NCBI GenBank assembly: GCA_002347095.1
Contig: DDWZ01000006.1
Location: 24,552 to 88,551, forward strand
DNA length: 64,000 bases
Direction of reading: 5' to 3'
From: Desulfobulbaceae bacterium UBA2273
Lineage (GTDB): Bacteria > Desulfobacterota > Desulfobulbia > Desulfobulbales > Desulfurivibrionaceae
In this document: piece after piece, positions 47,894-56,005 of the stretch
How the letters are laid out: every line of letters begins with the position of its first letter
How positions within the stretch are numbered: position 1 is the stretch's first letter
Program-made: the position numbers and the translations under genes
Notes under the pieces: model-generated
Told to the model about the DNA's origin: nothing
What the model saw: the letters and a program-made list of their open reading frames with translations, nothing else
Databases searched by the model: none

Positions 47894-48313
47894 TCATCCC
47901 CGCTCATGGCCAAGGCCATGATGCACCGTCTTGAGGCAGCGGTCCATTACCACCAACACCCCTGCCGCCCGCGCGGTCCTGGCCGCCTCGGCGTGGATTA
48001 CCCCTTCCTGCATCCAGATTGCCTTGGCGCCGATGGCAATGGACTCGGCCACGATGGGGGGCACATCCTCGGAGCGGCGGAAGATATCGACAATATCCAC
48101 CGGAACGGGAATTGAGCCAAGATCGGGGTAGCAGTCCAGGCCGAGGATTTCTTCCTGGCCAGGATTGACCGGAATCACGGTGTAGCCCGCCTCGATCAGG
48201 TAGCGGGCCACCATGTTGCTGGGGCGTGTTTCCTTGGGAGAGAGGCCGACCACCGCGATGGTTCTGGCTGTGGCCAGCAGTTTTTTTATGGCCGGGAGAT
48301 CGTCAAGGAACAT
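47894..48313 (-). CDS. CoA-binding domain protein (YccU-like)
   Basis: A 139-residue single-domain Rossmann protein of the succinyl-CoA-synthetase-like CoA-binding family. Signature segments are TIAVVGLSPKETRPSNMVAR, YTVIPVNPGQEEILGLDCYP, VDIVDIFRRSEDVPPIVAES and AIWMQEGVIHAEAARTARAA. It lies just upstream of the exchanger gene on the same strand. Metabolic role unknown; the ligand is inferred from the family. Confidence 0.9.
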   Translation of the reverse strand: MFLDDLPAIKKLLATARTIAVVGLSPKETRPSNMVARYLIEAGYTVIPVNPGQEEILGLDCYPDLGSIPVPVDIVDIFRRSEDVPPIVAESIAIGAKAIWMQEGVIHAEAARTARAAGVLVVMDRCLKTVHHGLGHERG

Positions 48314-48433
48314 GCGGGTATCTCGTGCTAAGGTTTTAGGTCCTGCAAATCTGCATGATAAAGCCGGGAAAAGGTATTATATTGTTTTTTTGCAGGCGTC
48401 ACAGTTAAAAAAAATAAAAGAAAGAGGCAGGGT

Positions 48434-48637
48434 ATGTGTCAGATGCGCGTTGTTCTTGTGCAGGATGGCAATGAGGCGGTGGTGGCGGAAAGCGCTTCGC
48501 AGCTTGAGGTTGGCGAGGACGGCATCCGGATCAGCACCCTGTTTGAGGAGCCGCAATTCATCCCTGGCGCCGTAGTCCGGGCCATTGATTTTTTAAACGG
48601 TCGGGTAACCGTGATGCAAAAAGGAGAAAAGGCCTAG
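48434..48637 (+). CDS. CooT-like small nickel-binding family protein
   Basis: A 67-residue protein that matches the CooT family in length and pattern: an N-terminal Met-Cys (MCQMRVVLVQDG), a middle EVGEDGIRISTLFEEPQFIP and a C-terminal IDFLNGRVTVMQ, forming a small beta barrel. CooT of Rhodospirillum binds Ni(II) through the N-terminal cysteine and serves CO dehydrogenase maturation. The following His-rich gene starts at the base after its stop codon, consistent with a shared metal-handling role (inference). Confidence 0.8.
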   Translation: MCQMRVVLVQDGNEAVVAESASQLEVGEDGIRISTLFEEPQFIPGAVVRAIDFLNGRVTVMQKGEKA

Positions 48638-48898
48638 ATGGACCAGAAAACCACGATGGAAAAGCTGCAGATTCTTCTGCCCCACTGGATTGAGCATAAC
48701 CACAACCACGAGGCCGAGTTCAAGAAATGGGTGGAGTTGGTGCGCAGCGAGGGGCAGGGCGCGCTGGCGGATCTTCTGGCTAAGGCCGTGGCCAGCATGG
48801 CTGAGACCGATACCATCTTGAAAAAGGTGCTGGCGGAGATCGGCGGCCCAGGAGAAGGCCATCACCACGGGCATCATCACCATCAGCATTACGATTGA
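48638..48898 (+). CDS. small His-rich protein, putative metal binder
   Basis: An 86-residue protein. Residues 1-70 are helical and include HWIEHNHNHEAEFKKWVELV with clustered histidines; the C-terminus is GHHHGHHHHQHYD, a strong potential nickel, cobalt or zinc site similar in kind to the His tails of nickel chaperones. Its ATG immediately follows the CooT-like stop, so the two are cotranscribed. Exact family not recognised with certainty. Confidence 0.75.
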   Translation: MDQKTTMEKLQILLPHWIEHNHNHEAEFKKWVELVRSEGQGALADLLAKAVASMAETDTILKKVLAEIGGPGEGHHHGHHHHQHYD

Positions 48899-48905
48899 GC
48901 CGAAA

Positions 48906-49010
48906 TTCCCTCCCCCCTGGCGGGGGAGGGTTAGGGAGAGGGGGAATAGCCAGATCGGCAGGTTGCGCCTTCACCCTCCCCCCGGCCCCCTCCCGTCGAG
49001 GGAGGGGGAG
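48906..49010. repeat. C/G-rich inverted repeat pair, family C
   Basis: TCCCTCCCCCCTGGCGGGGG then AGGGTTAGGGAGAGGGGGA (48908-48946) faces TCACCCTCCCCCCGGCCCCC then TCCCGTCGAGGGAGGGGGAG (48971-49010) in inverse orientation. Each arm also folds on itself (CCCTCCCCC/GGGGGAGGG). It fills the convergent gap between the His-rich gene and the next minus-strand gene. Confidence 0.7.
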
Positions 49011-49028
49011 TAATTTCTCAACGGCGCG

Positions 49029-49526
49029 TCATTTCTCAAAGGAGCGTAATCCCGCAATGGTGTGGTGCGTTGGCGACTCCAGTGTGGCCACCACCGTGAC
49101 CAGCCAGAACTCTTCCGGGCTTGCCTCGATCTGCTTGCGCAGGCTTTCCCCCAGCCAGTGAGAATCCTCGGGCAGACTGTAAAACTGGCTGTCGATGCCG
49201 AAAAAGCCGTCGAGCAGGTGGGCCATGGTGTGGAAGATCTTGCTTTGAAACCCCTGCGGCATGGCCAGCAGGTCGCTGAACTCCTTGGTGCCTGCGGCCC
49301 GTAATTCCCCAAGCAATTGTGTCAGCACCCGTCGGTTGTCGGCCAGGCCCTGTTCAAGCCAGGGCCAGAAGCGCGGGTCCGTTGCAGAGCAGGACTCTGC
49401 CGCCACAACCCGCACCGCATCGTAGTGCACCAGGGTGGTGCGGTCGAGGAAGCGCAGGACATGGCCGGAGCTTTTTTCAAGGTCCGGCTCCATGGCCAGG
49501 ATTGTGTGGGTCACTTCAAGTTTCAT
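49029..49526 (-). CDS. conserved hypothetical protein
   Basis: A 165-residue soluble protein of unknown function, starting MKLEVTHTILAMEPDLEKSS and ending SPTHHTIAGLRSFEK. It is rich in Leu, Trp and His and looks all-helical with a strand at each end. Its ATG overlaps the stop of the preceding HAD phosphatase gene (bases 49523-49526), so the two are translationally coupled and may act together. Confidence 0.72.
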   Translation of the reverse strand: MKLEVTHTILAMEPDLEKSSGHVLRFLDRTTLVHYDAVRVVAAESCSATDPRFWPWLEQGLADNRRVLTQLLGELRAAGTKEFSDLLAMPQGFQSKIFHTMAHLLDGFFGIDSQFYSLPEDSHWLGESLRKQIEASPEEFWLVTVVATLESPTHHTIAGLRSFEK

Positions 49527-50167
49527 TTCCCCCCTTTTCCAACTTCGGCCAGGATCGGCAGCCGGGTGATTTCCATGAAGCTGCTCACATGGTATTCCGC
49601 GGGTAGGGCCGGGTTTTTGAAGGCGATGAGCCGCATGCCCAGGGCGGCGGTGTGCTCCCGATCCACTTGGGAGTCGCCGATGTACACCGCCTCATCCACC
49701 GTGAAGCCGAAATGGGTAAGGATCTGATGCAGCGCTTCCGGATGCGGCTTAGGGTGGGCCACGTCAAAGGCGGTGACCACCTTGTCGAAGAGGTCGTCCA
49801 GGCGAAACATTTCGAGCACCGAGCGCATGGTGGAGGTGCGGTTGGTGCTGATCGCGGTTTTGTAACCGGGCCGGAGGAAATCGAGAAACTCCGGAAGATC
49901 CGGCTCCATGATCATGTGCTGCAGAAAGGGGGCGTAGTCAAGCCCCTTGCGAAAGGTTTCCGCCGCGTCCAAGTCATTGGGATATTTGCGAAAGATGTGG
50001 CGAACCGAATCCATGACATGGTGCATGTGCACATACTCGAGCTCCTCCGCATCCATGGGCGGGTGGCCGAATTTTTCCAGCATATGATTATAGTACACTC
50101 TGTTGGCGTTTTTGGAGTCGAACATCACGCCGTCACAGTCAAAGATCACCAGTTTCAAAGCAGCCAT
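49523..50167 (-). CDS. HAD-superfamily phosphatase (phosphoglycolate phosphatase-like)
   Basis: A 214-residue haloacid-dehalogenase-fold hydrolase. Motif I is LVIFDCDGVMFDS with the nucleophile and acid/base aspartates, motif II is TAISTNRTS, motif III has the lysine in DVAHPKPHPEAL and motif IV is AVYIGDSQVDREHTAALGM. The cap domain carries YVHMHHVMDSVRHIFRKYPN. The layout resembles Gph/PpaX-type phosphatases; the substrate is unknown. Coupled to the downstream hypothetical gene. Confidence 0.87.
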   Translation of the reverse strand: MAALKLVIFDCDGVMFDSKNANRVYYNHMLEKFGHPPMDAEELEYVHMHHVMDSVRHIFRKYPNDLDAAETFRKGLDYAPFLQHMIMEPDLPEFLDFLRPGYKTAISTNRTSTMRSVLEMFRLDDLFDKVVTAFDVAHPKPHPEALHQILTHFGFTVDEAVYIGDSQVDREHTAALGMRLIAFKNPALPAEYHVSSFMEITRLPILAEVGKGGK

Positions 50168-50383
50168 TGCGAAGAATCCTTGTCATCTTGCCGGCTCCGC
50201 GCTATGTAAATCCTTTACCGAAAAAGGCAGCGTTCGAACGAAGCAAGGGGTATGGAAAGCAGTTGATGGAGATGGTTGCGGCTGCCTCCTCTTTACTGAA
50301 CATTGCCGGGTGCTGTCAAGCTGTTAACCTGGAATCGCCGCTGCCCAACGTCCTTGATTCCATATGATCGCAAGGGGATTGCC

Positions 50384-52033
50384 ATGAAATACAGCACCGA
50401 TTTTCTCGTGATTGGCAGCGGCATCTCCGGGCTTTCCTTTGCCATCAAGGCCGCGCGCTTAGGATCGGTGACCATCATCACCAAGAAGGCCAAGGTGGAC
50501 ACCGCCACCAACCTGGCCCAGGGCGGGATCGCCGCGGTGCTCTCGCCGGAGGACTCTTTTGCCCTGCACATTGAGGACACCCTCCGTTCCGGAGCCGGGC
50601 TCTGCCACGAGGATATCGTCAGGCTGGTGGTGGAGACGGGGCCTGCCCGGATCGAGGAGCTGATCCGCCTCGGGGTCCAGTTCCAAAGCGAGGCTGGCGA
50701 TCCCAGCCATCTCGACCTGGGCAAGGAGGGCGGCCATTCGGCCCGTCGCATCGCTCATGCCATGGATCTCACCGGCCGCAAGATCGAAGAGGGGCTTTTG
50801 GCCCAGGTGGCGGCCAACCCTAAGATCACGGTGCTGGAAAACCATCTGGCCGTGGATCTCTTGGTCAGCTCCAAGACCGGTACCCCGTATCAGCCCCACG
50901 ACAGCTTCAGCGACCAGTGCCTGGGTGCCTATGTCTTTGACCGGGAGACCGGGCGGATCGATACCTACCAGGCCAAGGTGACGGTGTTCTGCACCGGCGG
51001 CACCGGCAAGGTTTACCTCTATACCACCAATCCCGATATCGCCACCGGCGACGGCATTGCCATGGCCTACCGGGCCGGGGCCAAGGTCGGGAACCTGGAG
51101 TTTGTCCAGTTTCACCCCACCTGCCTGTACCACCCGCAGGTGAAAAACTTCCTCATCTCCGAAGCGGTGCGCGGCGAGGGCGGTCGGCTCATCGACCAGC
51201 ACGGGCAGGCATTCATGCACAAGTATGATGCCCGGGGGGATTTGGCCACCCGCGACACCGTGGCCAGGGCCATTGACAGCGAGATGAAGGCGAGCGGCGA
51301 TGATTGCGTCTATCTGGACATCACCCACCAGCCCGCGGAGTTTCTCAAAAACAGGTTTCCGACCATTTACCAGAAATGCCTTTCCCTGGGGATCGACATG
51401 ACTAAGGTGCCCATTCCGGTGGTGCCCGCGGCCCACTACATGTGCGGCGGGGTGGTCACGGACCAGTGGGGCAGGACCAACATCGAGGGGCTGTTTGCCT
51501 TTGGGGAAACCGCCTGCACCGGGTTGCACGGCGGCAACCGGCTGGCCAGTAATTCGTTGCTTGAGGCGGTGGTCTTTGCCCATCAGGCCTATTTGGAGTG
51601 CGAACGGGAATGGCCCGGGCTGCGCGAGGCTGCGTTGCCCGAGGTGGCGGAGTGGTCCGCCGGTGCGGCCCAGCGCATCGAGGAGAATGTTTTGGTCAGC
51701 CATAACTGGGATCAGATCAGGCGGCTGATGTGGAACTATGTGGGCATTGTCCGCACCGAGAAGCGGCTTGCCTTGGTGCAGGAACGGCTCCGGGTTATCG
51801 TGGGCGAGGTGAACCAGCATTACCATGATTATATCCTGACCCCGGACCTCATCGAGCTGCGCAACATCGCCCAGGTTGCCGAACTCATCGTGCGTTGCGC
51901 CTGCATCCGCAAGGAGTCCCGCGGCCTTCACTATCTGGTGGATTTCCCCCAGCCCGACGATGCGCACTGGAAAAAAGACACCATCATCCAGCGGCAGGAC
52001 GGGGAGCCTGGCCTGTCTGCCTGTTCCAAGTAG
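50384..52033 (+). CDS. nadB: L-aspartate oxidase
   Basis: FAD enzyme that oxidises L-aspartate to iminoaspartate, the first step of NAD synthesis, 549 residues. The FAD-binding N-terminus is TDFLVIGSGISGLSFAIKAA; other family segments are TNLAQGGIAAVLSPEDSF, GGHSARRIAHAMDLTGRKIE, FVQFHPTCLY, VPAAHYMCGGVVTDQWGRTN and CTGLHGGNRLASNSLLEAVV. The ATG at 50384 follows AAGGGG; the frame open from 50303 lacks family sequence. In anaerobes fumarate is the likely electron acceptor (inference). nadA and nadC are not adjacent. Confidence 0.97.
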   Translation: MKYSTDFLVIGSGISGLSFAIKAARLGSVTIITKKAKVDTATNLAQGGIAAVLSPEDSFALHIEDTLRSGAGLCHEDIVRLVVETGPARIEELIRLGVQFQSEAGDPSHLDLGKEGGHSARRIAHAMDLTGRKIEEGLLAQVAANPKITVLENHLAVDLLVSSKTGTPYQPHDSFSDQCLGAYVFDRETGRIDTYQAKVTVFCTGGTGKVYLYTTNPDIATGDGIAMAYRAGAKVGNLEFVQFHPTCLYHPQVKNFLISEAVRGEGGRLIDQHGQAFMHKYDARGDLATRDTVARAIDSEMKASGDDCVYLDITHQPAEFLKNRFPTIYQKCLSLGIDMTKVPIPVVPAAHYMCGGVVTDQWGRTNIEGLFAFGETACTGLHGGNRLASNSLLEAVVFAHQAYLECEREWPGLREAALPEVAEWSAGAAQRIEENVLVSHNWDQIRRLMWNYVGIVRTEKRLALVQERLRVIVGEVNQHYHDYILTPDLIELRNIAQVAELIVRCACIRKESRGLHYLVDFPQPDDAHWKKDTIIQRQDGEPGLSACSK

Positions 52034-52177
52034 CCGGATAGGCGTCGTAACTCATCCCTCCGCAGCGTAAAATCCCTTAAAACGTAAGTTTTTCGTTAAG
52101 CGCTTTCCCTTCGCATTCCCTTGATTTTCCGCGCAAAAAACCCCATCAATTTTTCTTCTTTTCCGGTTCATTTTTAC

Positions 52178-52233
52178 TTGCACATATACTACCTGTAGTG
52201 CGATAATGTTTTTCGAAACACTACCTGTCGTGT
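52178..52233 (+). promoter_or_regulatory. nrdD promoter with tandem NrdR-type boxes
   Basis: Promoter TTGCAC (52178-52183), 18 bases, GATAAT (52202-52207). Two 16-base NrdR-like palindromes overlap it: ATACTACCTGTAGTGC (52186-52201), between -35 and -10, and ACACTACCTGTCGTGT (52218-52233), just past the start of transcription. They are separated by 16 bases, a 32-base repeat that puts both on the same helix face, as known for NrdR operators. Confidence 0.8.
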
Positions 52234-52295
52234 CTTAAAGGAAGACAGGGGGGAAGACTTTAACTAATTTCTTAATCACCAAGAGGAGCAAGGGT

Positions 52296-54422
52296 ATGGG
52301 AGTTGTGATGCCACTCAATGCCGAGACCGCCCAGGCCAAAATACAACGGGTAGTGAACGAGGACAGCACCGATATTGCCCTCTTTGTCCGTTCTTCCCAG
52401 GATGACATGCTCGGCTGGAACCGGCAGCGCATCGTCGATGCCCTGTTGCGCGAGACCTTTATCGATCGAGACACCGCGGAGAAGATCAGTAAGGATATCG
52501 AGGTGACCATCCAAGCCGGCAAGGTGAAAACCATCACCGGGCCGCTGATCCGTGAAATGGTCAACGCCAAGCTCCTGGAGATGGGGCTGGAGGAGGCGCG
52601 GCGCATGCACACCCGTCTCGGGGTGCCGCTTTATGACGTGGACCAACTGCTGGTCCAGCACAACAAGGAAAACGCCAATGTGCCCCACGGCCCGGAGGCC
52701 ACCAACCTCACCCTGGCTGAGGGGATCAAGAAGGAGTACGCCCTGCTCCATGTTTTTACCCCGGATGTGGCGGACGCCCACTTGAGCGGCGACCTGCATC
52801 TGCACGACCTGGGCTTTATCGACCGGCCGTATTGTTCCGGCCAGTCGCTGGAATACATTAAGAAATTCGGCCTCAATCTGCCCCACGCCCTGTCCATGGC
52901 CAAGCCGGCCAAGCATGCCGAGGTGCTCCTCGCCCACATGGTCAAGTTTGCCGCCTCCCTGCAGAGTCATTTTGCCGGGGCCATCGGCTGGGACGCGATC
53001 AATCTCTTCTACGCCCCCTATCTGGAAGAGCTGGATGACAACGGGGTCAAGCAACTGGCCCAGATGATGATCTACGAATTTTCCCAGCAGGCCGTGGCCC
53101 GAGGCGGGCAGGCGATCTTTTCCGACGTCAACATCTACTGGGAGGTGCCCAAGCATTTCGAGGACGTGCCTGCCATCGGACCGGGCGGCGAGTACACCGG
53201 CAAGACCTACCGCGAGTACGAAAAGCAGGCGCAGCGTTTTGCCTGGGCGCTGTTCGAGGTCTATAAAGAGGGCGATGCCGCGGGCCGGCCCTTTTTCTTC
53301 CCCAAGCCGCTGGTGCACATCACCGAGAAGTTCTTCAAAACCGACGGCCACATGGACTTTTTGCACCATATCTGCGAGGTGGCCTCGGTCAAGGGCAACA
53401 CCTACTTCGTCTTCGACCGCGGCGACACGGCAAAAATCTCAGAATGCTGCCGTTTGAGCTTCAAGCTGGAGGCCTCGGATATCGAAGACGCCAAAAAGCC
53501 CTGGAAGATGCGCTATTCGGCCCTGCAGAACATCACCATCAACCTGCCGCGCCTCGCCTTCAAGGCCCAGGGCGATGATACCAAGCTTTTTCAGTTGCTC
53601 ACCGAAAAACTCCAGCTTGCGGCCAAGGCCCACAGCCAGAAGAAGAAGTTCATCGAACGCTTGATGAGCCTGGGCAAGGGCGGGCCGCTCTCCCTGCTGG
53701 CCATGGACCTTGACGGCGAGCCGTACCTCAAGCTGCACAAGTGCTCCTTTTTGATCGGCATGGTGGGGCTCAACGAGCTGATCCGGGTGCATCTTGGCCA
53801 GGAACTGCACGACTCCGACGCCTCCATCAAGTTCGGCCTCAAGGTTATTGCCCATATGAACATCGTCTGCAACAAGCTGGCCGAGTCCATGGGCATGAAG
53901 TTCGTCCTGGAGCAGACCCCGGCCGAGAGTACCGCCTTCCGCTTTGCCAAGCTGGACCTTGCCCATTTCAACGAAGCCGCGGAAAAGGTTGTCCAGGGCA
54001 ATAGGGAAAAGGGAGAGGTCTACTACAGCAACTCCACCCTGTTCAACGTGGGCGCCACCATGAGCCCCATCGCCCGGGTGGAGAAGGAAGGGCTGTTCCA
54101 TCCGCTCATCGAGGCGGGCTCCATCACCCATATCTGGTTGGGCGAGGCCCAGCCGGACAAGGAGGCCCTGGCCAGCTTCGTGATCAATGTCTTCAAGTAC
54201 ACCCAGAACGACCAGATCGCCTTTTCTCCGGAGTTCACCGCCTGCCTTGCCTGCGGCAAGACGAGCAGGGGGTTGAGCGAGACCTGCCCTTACTGCGAGT
54301 CGAAAGAGGTGGACGGGATCACCCGGATCACCGGGTATTTCACCAAGATTTCGAGCTGGAACAAGGGCAAGCTCGGCGAACTGCACGACCGCTACCGGAA
54401 CATTGACCGTTTTAATAATTAA
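52296..54422 (+). CDS. nrdD: anaerobic (class III) ribonucleoside-triphosphate reductase
   Basis: Glycyl-radical enzyme that makes deoxynucleotides without oxygen, 708 residues. An N-terminal ATP-cone (about 25-100; DDMLGWNRQRIVDALLRETF) gives allosteric control. The catalytic barrel includes DLHLHDLGFIDRPYCSGQSL and the double-cysteine SECCRLSFK. The C-terminus has the zinc site CLACGKTSRGLSETCPYCES and the radical glycine in TRITGYFTKI (Gly680). The start is ATG 52296 after AAGAGGAG; an ATG at 52308 is possible. It opens an operon with a redoxin and nrdG, controlled by the NrdR boxes upstream. Confidence 0.97.
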   Translation: MGVVMPLNAETAQAKIQRVVNEDSTDIALFVRSSQDDMLGWNRQRIVDALLRETFIDRDTAEKISKDIEVTIQAGKVKTITGPLIREMVNAKLLEMGLEEARRMHTRLGVPLYDVDQLLVQHNKENANVPHGPEATNLTLAEGIKKEYALLHVFTPDVADAHLSGDLHLHDLGFIDRPYCSGQSLEYIKKFGLNLPHALSMAKPAKHAEVLLAHMVKFAASLQSHFAGAIGWDAINLFYAPYLEELDDNGVKQLAQMMIYEFSQQAVARGGQAIFSDVNIYWEVPKHFEDVPAIGPGGEYTGKTYREYEKQAQRFAWALFEVYKEGDAAGRPFFFPKPLVHITEKFFKTDGHMDFLHHICEVASVKGNTYFVFDRGDTAKISECCRLSFKLEASDIEDAKKPWKMRYSALQNITINLPRLAFKAQGDDTKLFQLLTEKLQLAAKAHSQKKKFIERLMSLGKGGPLSLLAMDLDGEPYLKLHKCSFLIGMVGLNELIRVHLGQELHDSDASIKFGLKVIAHMNIVCNKLAESMGMKFVLEQTPAESTAFRFAKLDLAHFNEAAEKVVQGNREKGEVYYSNSTLFNVGATMSPIARVEKEGLFHPLIEAGSITHIWLGEAQPDKEALASFVINVFKYTQNDQIAFSPEFTACLACGKTSRGLSETCPYCESKEVDGITRITGYFTKISSWNKGKLGELHDRYRNIDRFNN

Positions 54423-54438
54423 ATGGGGGGAGAACCTT

Positions 54439-54759
54439 ATGACACTGTTTACCAAGGATGATTGCGTGCTCTGCGAGCAGTTGAAAAAGCAATTTGATCT
54501 CTCCGCCATGGAAGTGCAGGTGGAGGTGCTGGGCAACAACGACGCCGGCGCTCTGGCCCACCTTGCCTGGCACGGGCTGGTGGAACGGGCGCGGAAGGCG
54601 CTGCCCATTCTGGTGCTGGACGATTCTTCCGCCCTGCATGAGTTTGGCCATATCGAAAGCCACCTGCTGGACCGCGCCGCCCGCTATGGCTGCGGCGTTG
54701 CGGTTCGGCATGCTGGTAAACAGGCAGGCTGCGAATCCGGCAGTTGCGCCTTGCAGTAG
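54439..54759 (+). CDS. glutaredoxin/thioredoxin-like protein of the nrd operon
   Basis: A 106-residue redoxin. It begins MTLFTKDDCVLCEQLKKQFD, with a CxxC active site (CVLC) at residues 9-12, followed by MEVQVEVLGNNDAGALAHLA and ALPILVLDDSSALHEFGHIE, where the Leu-Pro-Ile is the cis-proline loop of thioredoxin folds. The tail (HAGKQAGCESGSCALQ) carries two further cysteines. It lies 16 bases after nrdD and 10 before nrdG, so it is probably the electron donor of this NrdD in place of formate, as known for NrdD subtypes that use redoxins. Confidence 0.82.
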   Translation: MTLFTKDDCVLCEQLKKQFDLSAMEVQVEVLGNNDAGALAHLAWHGLVERARKALPILVLDDSSALHEFGHIESHLLDRAARYGCGVAVRHAGKQAGCESGSCALQ

Positions 54760-54769
54760 CAGGACCGTT

Positions 54770-55456
54770 GTGAGTGCTGGTATACCGCCGATAAAGGGAT
54801 TCCTCGAAACCTCATTTATCGATTGGCCGGGCAAACTGTGCGCCATCCTCTTTGTGGGCGGCTGCAACTTCCGCTGCCCATTCTGCCACAATCACCCGCT
54901 GGTCCTCGCCCCGGAAGGTATGGAAACCATCCCTTTCGCGGAGATCATGAGCCGCCTTGCCGCCCGAAAGAATTGGCTGGCGGGGATCTGCATCTCCGGG
55001 GGCGAGCCGACCCTGTCCCCAGGTCTTCCTCAAATGATCGCCCGGTTCAAGGCAGAGGGCTGGGCGATCAAGCTCGACACCAACGGCACCAGGCCGGAGG
55101 TGCTGGCCCAGCTCCTTGGCGATAATCTTCTCGACATGGTGGCCATGGATGTCAAGACGGTGCTGGAGCAGGAGAAGTATGCGCGCTGTGCCGGCGGCGC
55201 GGTGGACCTGGGCGCGATACGGGAAAGCATCGATTTGTTGAGGGAGAGCGGTATCCCCCATGAGTTCCGCATGACCATCGCCCCCAGCCTGCACACCGAG
55301 GAAGACATCGTTGCCTGGACGCAGCAGTTTGACCGCTCCCGCTCCCGCCTCACCCTGCAGAATTTCAATCCCAGGACCACCTTGGACGTCAGGTATGAAA
55401 AAGAGCCGGGTTTTGCCCCGGAAATATTTTCCCGCCTTTCCGCTCTGATCGCCTGA
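54770..55456 (+). CDS. nrdG: anaerobic ribonucleotide reductase activating enzyme
   Basis: Radical SAM activase that installs the glycyl radical in NrdD, 228 residues. The cluster motif is CxxxCxxC in GGCNFRCPFCHNHPLVL; CISGGEPTLS binds SAM, and VAMDVKTVLEQEKYARCAGG plus LTLQNFNPRTTLD are typical of this NrdG branch. I start at GTG 54770 with AGGA five bases upstream; a longer open frame to 54494 only overlaps the redoxin gene. Length is greater than the E. coli NrdG (about 154 residues), as in the pyruvate-formate-lyase-activase-like type. Confidence 0.92.
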   Translation: MSAGIPPIKGFLETSFIDWPGKLCAILFVGGCNFRCPFCHNHPLVLAPEGMETIPFAEIMSRLAARKNWLAGICISGGEPTLSPGLPQMIARFKAEGWAIKLDTNGTRPEVLAQLLGDNLLDMVAMDVKTVLEQEKYARCAGGAVDLGAIRESIDLLRESGIPHEFRMTIAPSLHTEEDIVAWTQQFDRSRSRLTLQNFNPRTTLDVRYEKEPGFAPEIFSRLSALIA

Positions 55457-55544
55457 GGGGGTATGGGGGGATCGATGAAAAGCAGTATCAAATCAGCGGT
55501 TTTTGCGCGGCGTTTGCAGGGGAGAAAAAAATAAAACCCTCTGC

Positions 55545-55573
55545 TTGACAAAGGGGGAAGCATATAGTAATAA
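55545..55573 (+). promoter_or_regulatory. strong dsrC promoter
   Basis: TTGACA (55545-55550), exactly 17 bases, TAATAA (55568-55573), followed by about 70 AT-rich leader bases before dsrC. Confidence 0.75.
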
Positions 55574-55650
55574 GTGGCATCCTGAATTAGCGAATACGTT
55601 ACATTTCACAATAATTTTTTGTTAAAATTTTACTGAAAGGGAGAATGAAT

Positions 55651-55971
55651 ATGCCTACTATCGAGCATAATGGTTCAAGCTTCACCGTTGACGAAGACGG
55701 CTTCCTCACCAGGGGCATGGAAGAGTGGAACGAGCACTGGATTGACTACGTAAAGGGTGTTGAAGGCATCGGCGACCTGACCGACGAGCATCGCAAGGTT
55801 ATCGATACCCTCCAGGACTACTACAAGAAGAACGGTATCGCTCCCATGGTCCGTATCCTCTCCAAGACCACCGGCTTCCCGTTGAAGCGGATCTACGAGC
55901 TGTTCCCCTCCGGTCCTGGTAAGGGCGCTTGCAAGATGGCAGGTCTGCCGAAACCGACCGGTTGTGTGTAA
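55651..55971 (+). CDS. dsrC: DsrC, sulfur-carrier partner of dissimilatory sulfite reductase
   Basis: Small protein (106 residues) whose C-terminal arm enters DsrAB and carries the sulfur as a trisulfide in dissimilatory sulfite reduction. It has PTIEHNGSSFTVDEDGFLTR at the start, GIAPMVRILSKTTGF with the DNA-binding-like helix, and the conserved end FPSGPGKGACKMAGLPKPTG-CV. The two functional cysteines, the penultimate one and another 11 residues before it, are both present, which separates it from TusE-like relatives with only one. The ATG at 55651 is better spaced from AAAGGGAG than the one at 55645. Monocistronic, with its own promoter and terminator, away from dsrAB. Confidence 0.97.
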   Translation: MPTIEHNGSSFTVDEDGFLTRGMEEWNEHWIDYVKGVEGIGDLTDEHRKVIDTLQDYYKKNGIAPMVRILSKTTGFPLKRIYELFPSGPGKGACKMAGLPKPTGCV

Positions 55972-56005
55972 TCACCACACCAGTCGATTCGTTCAGGATT
56001 GAATG

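Noticed and set aside
48906-49010. Repeat pair considered as a CRISPR fragment
   Set aside because: Only two arms in inverse orientation, no regular spacers, and no cas genes.
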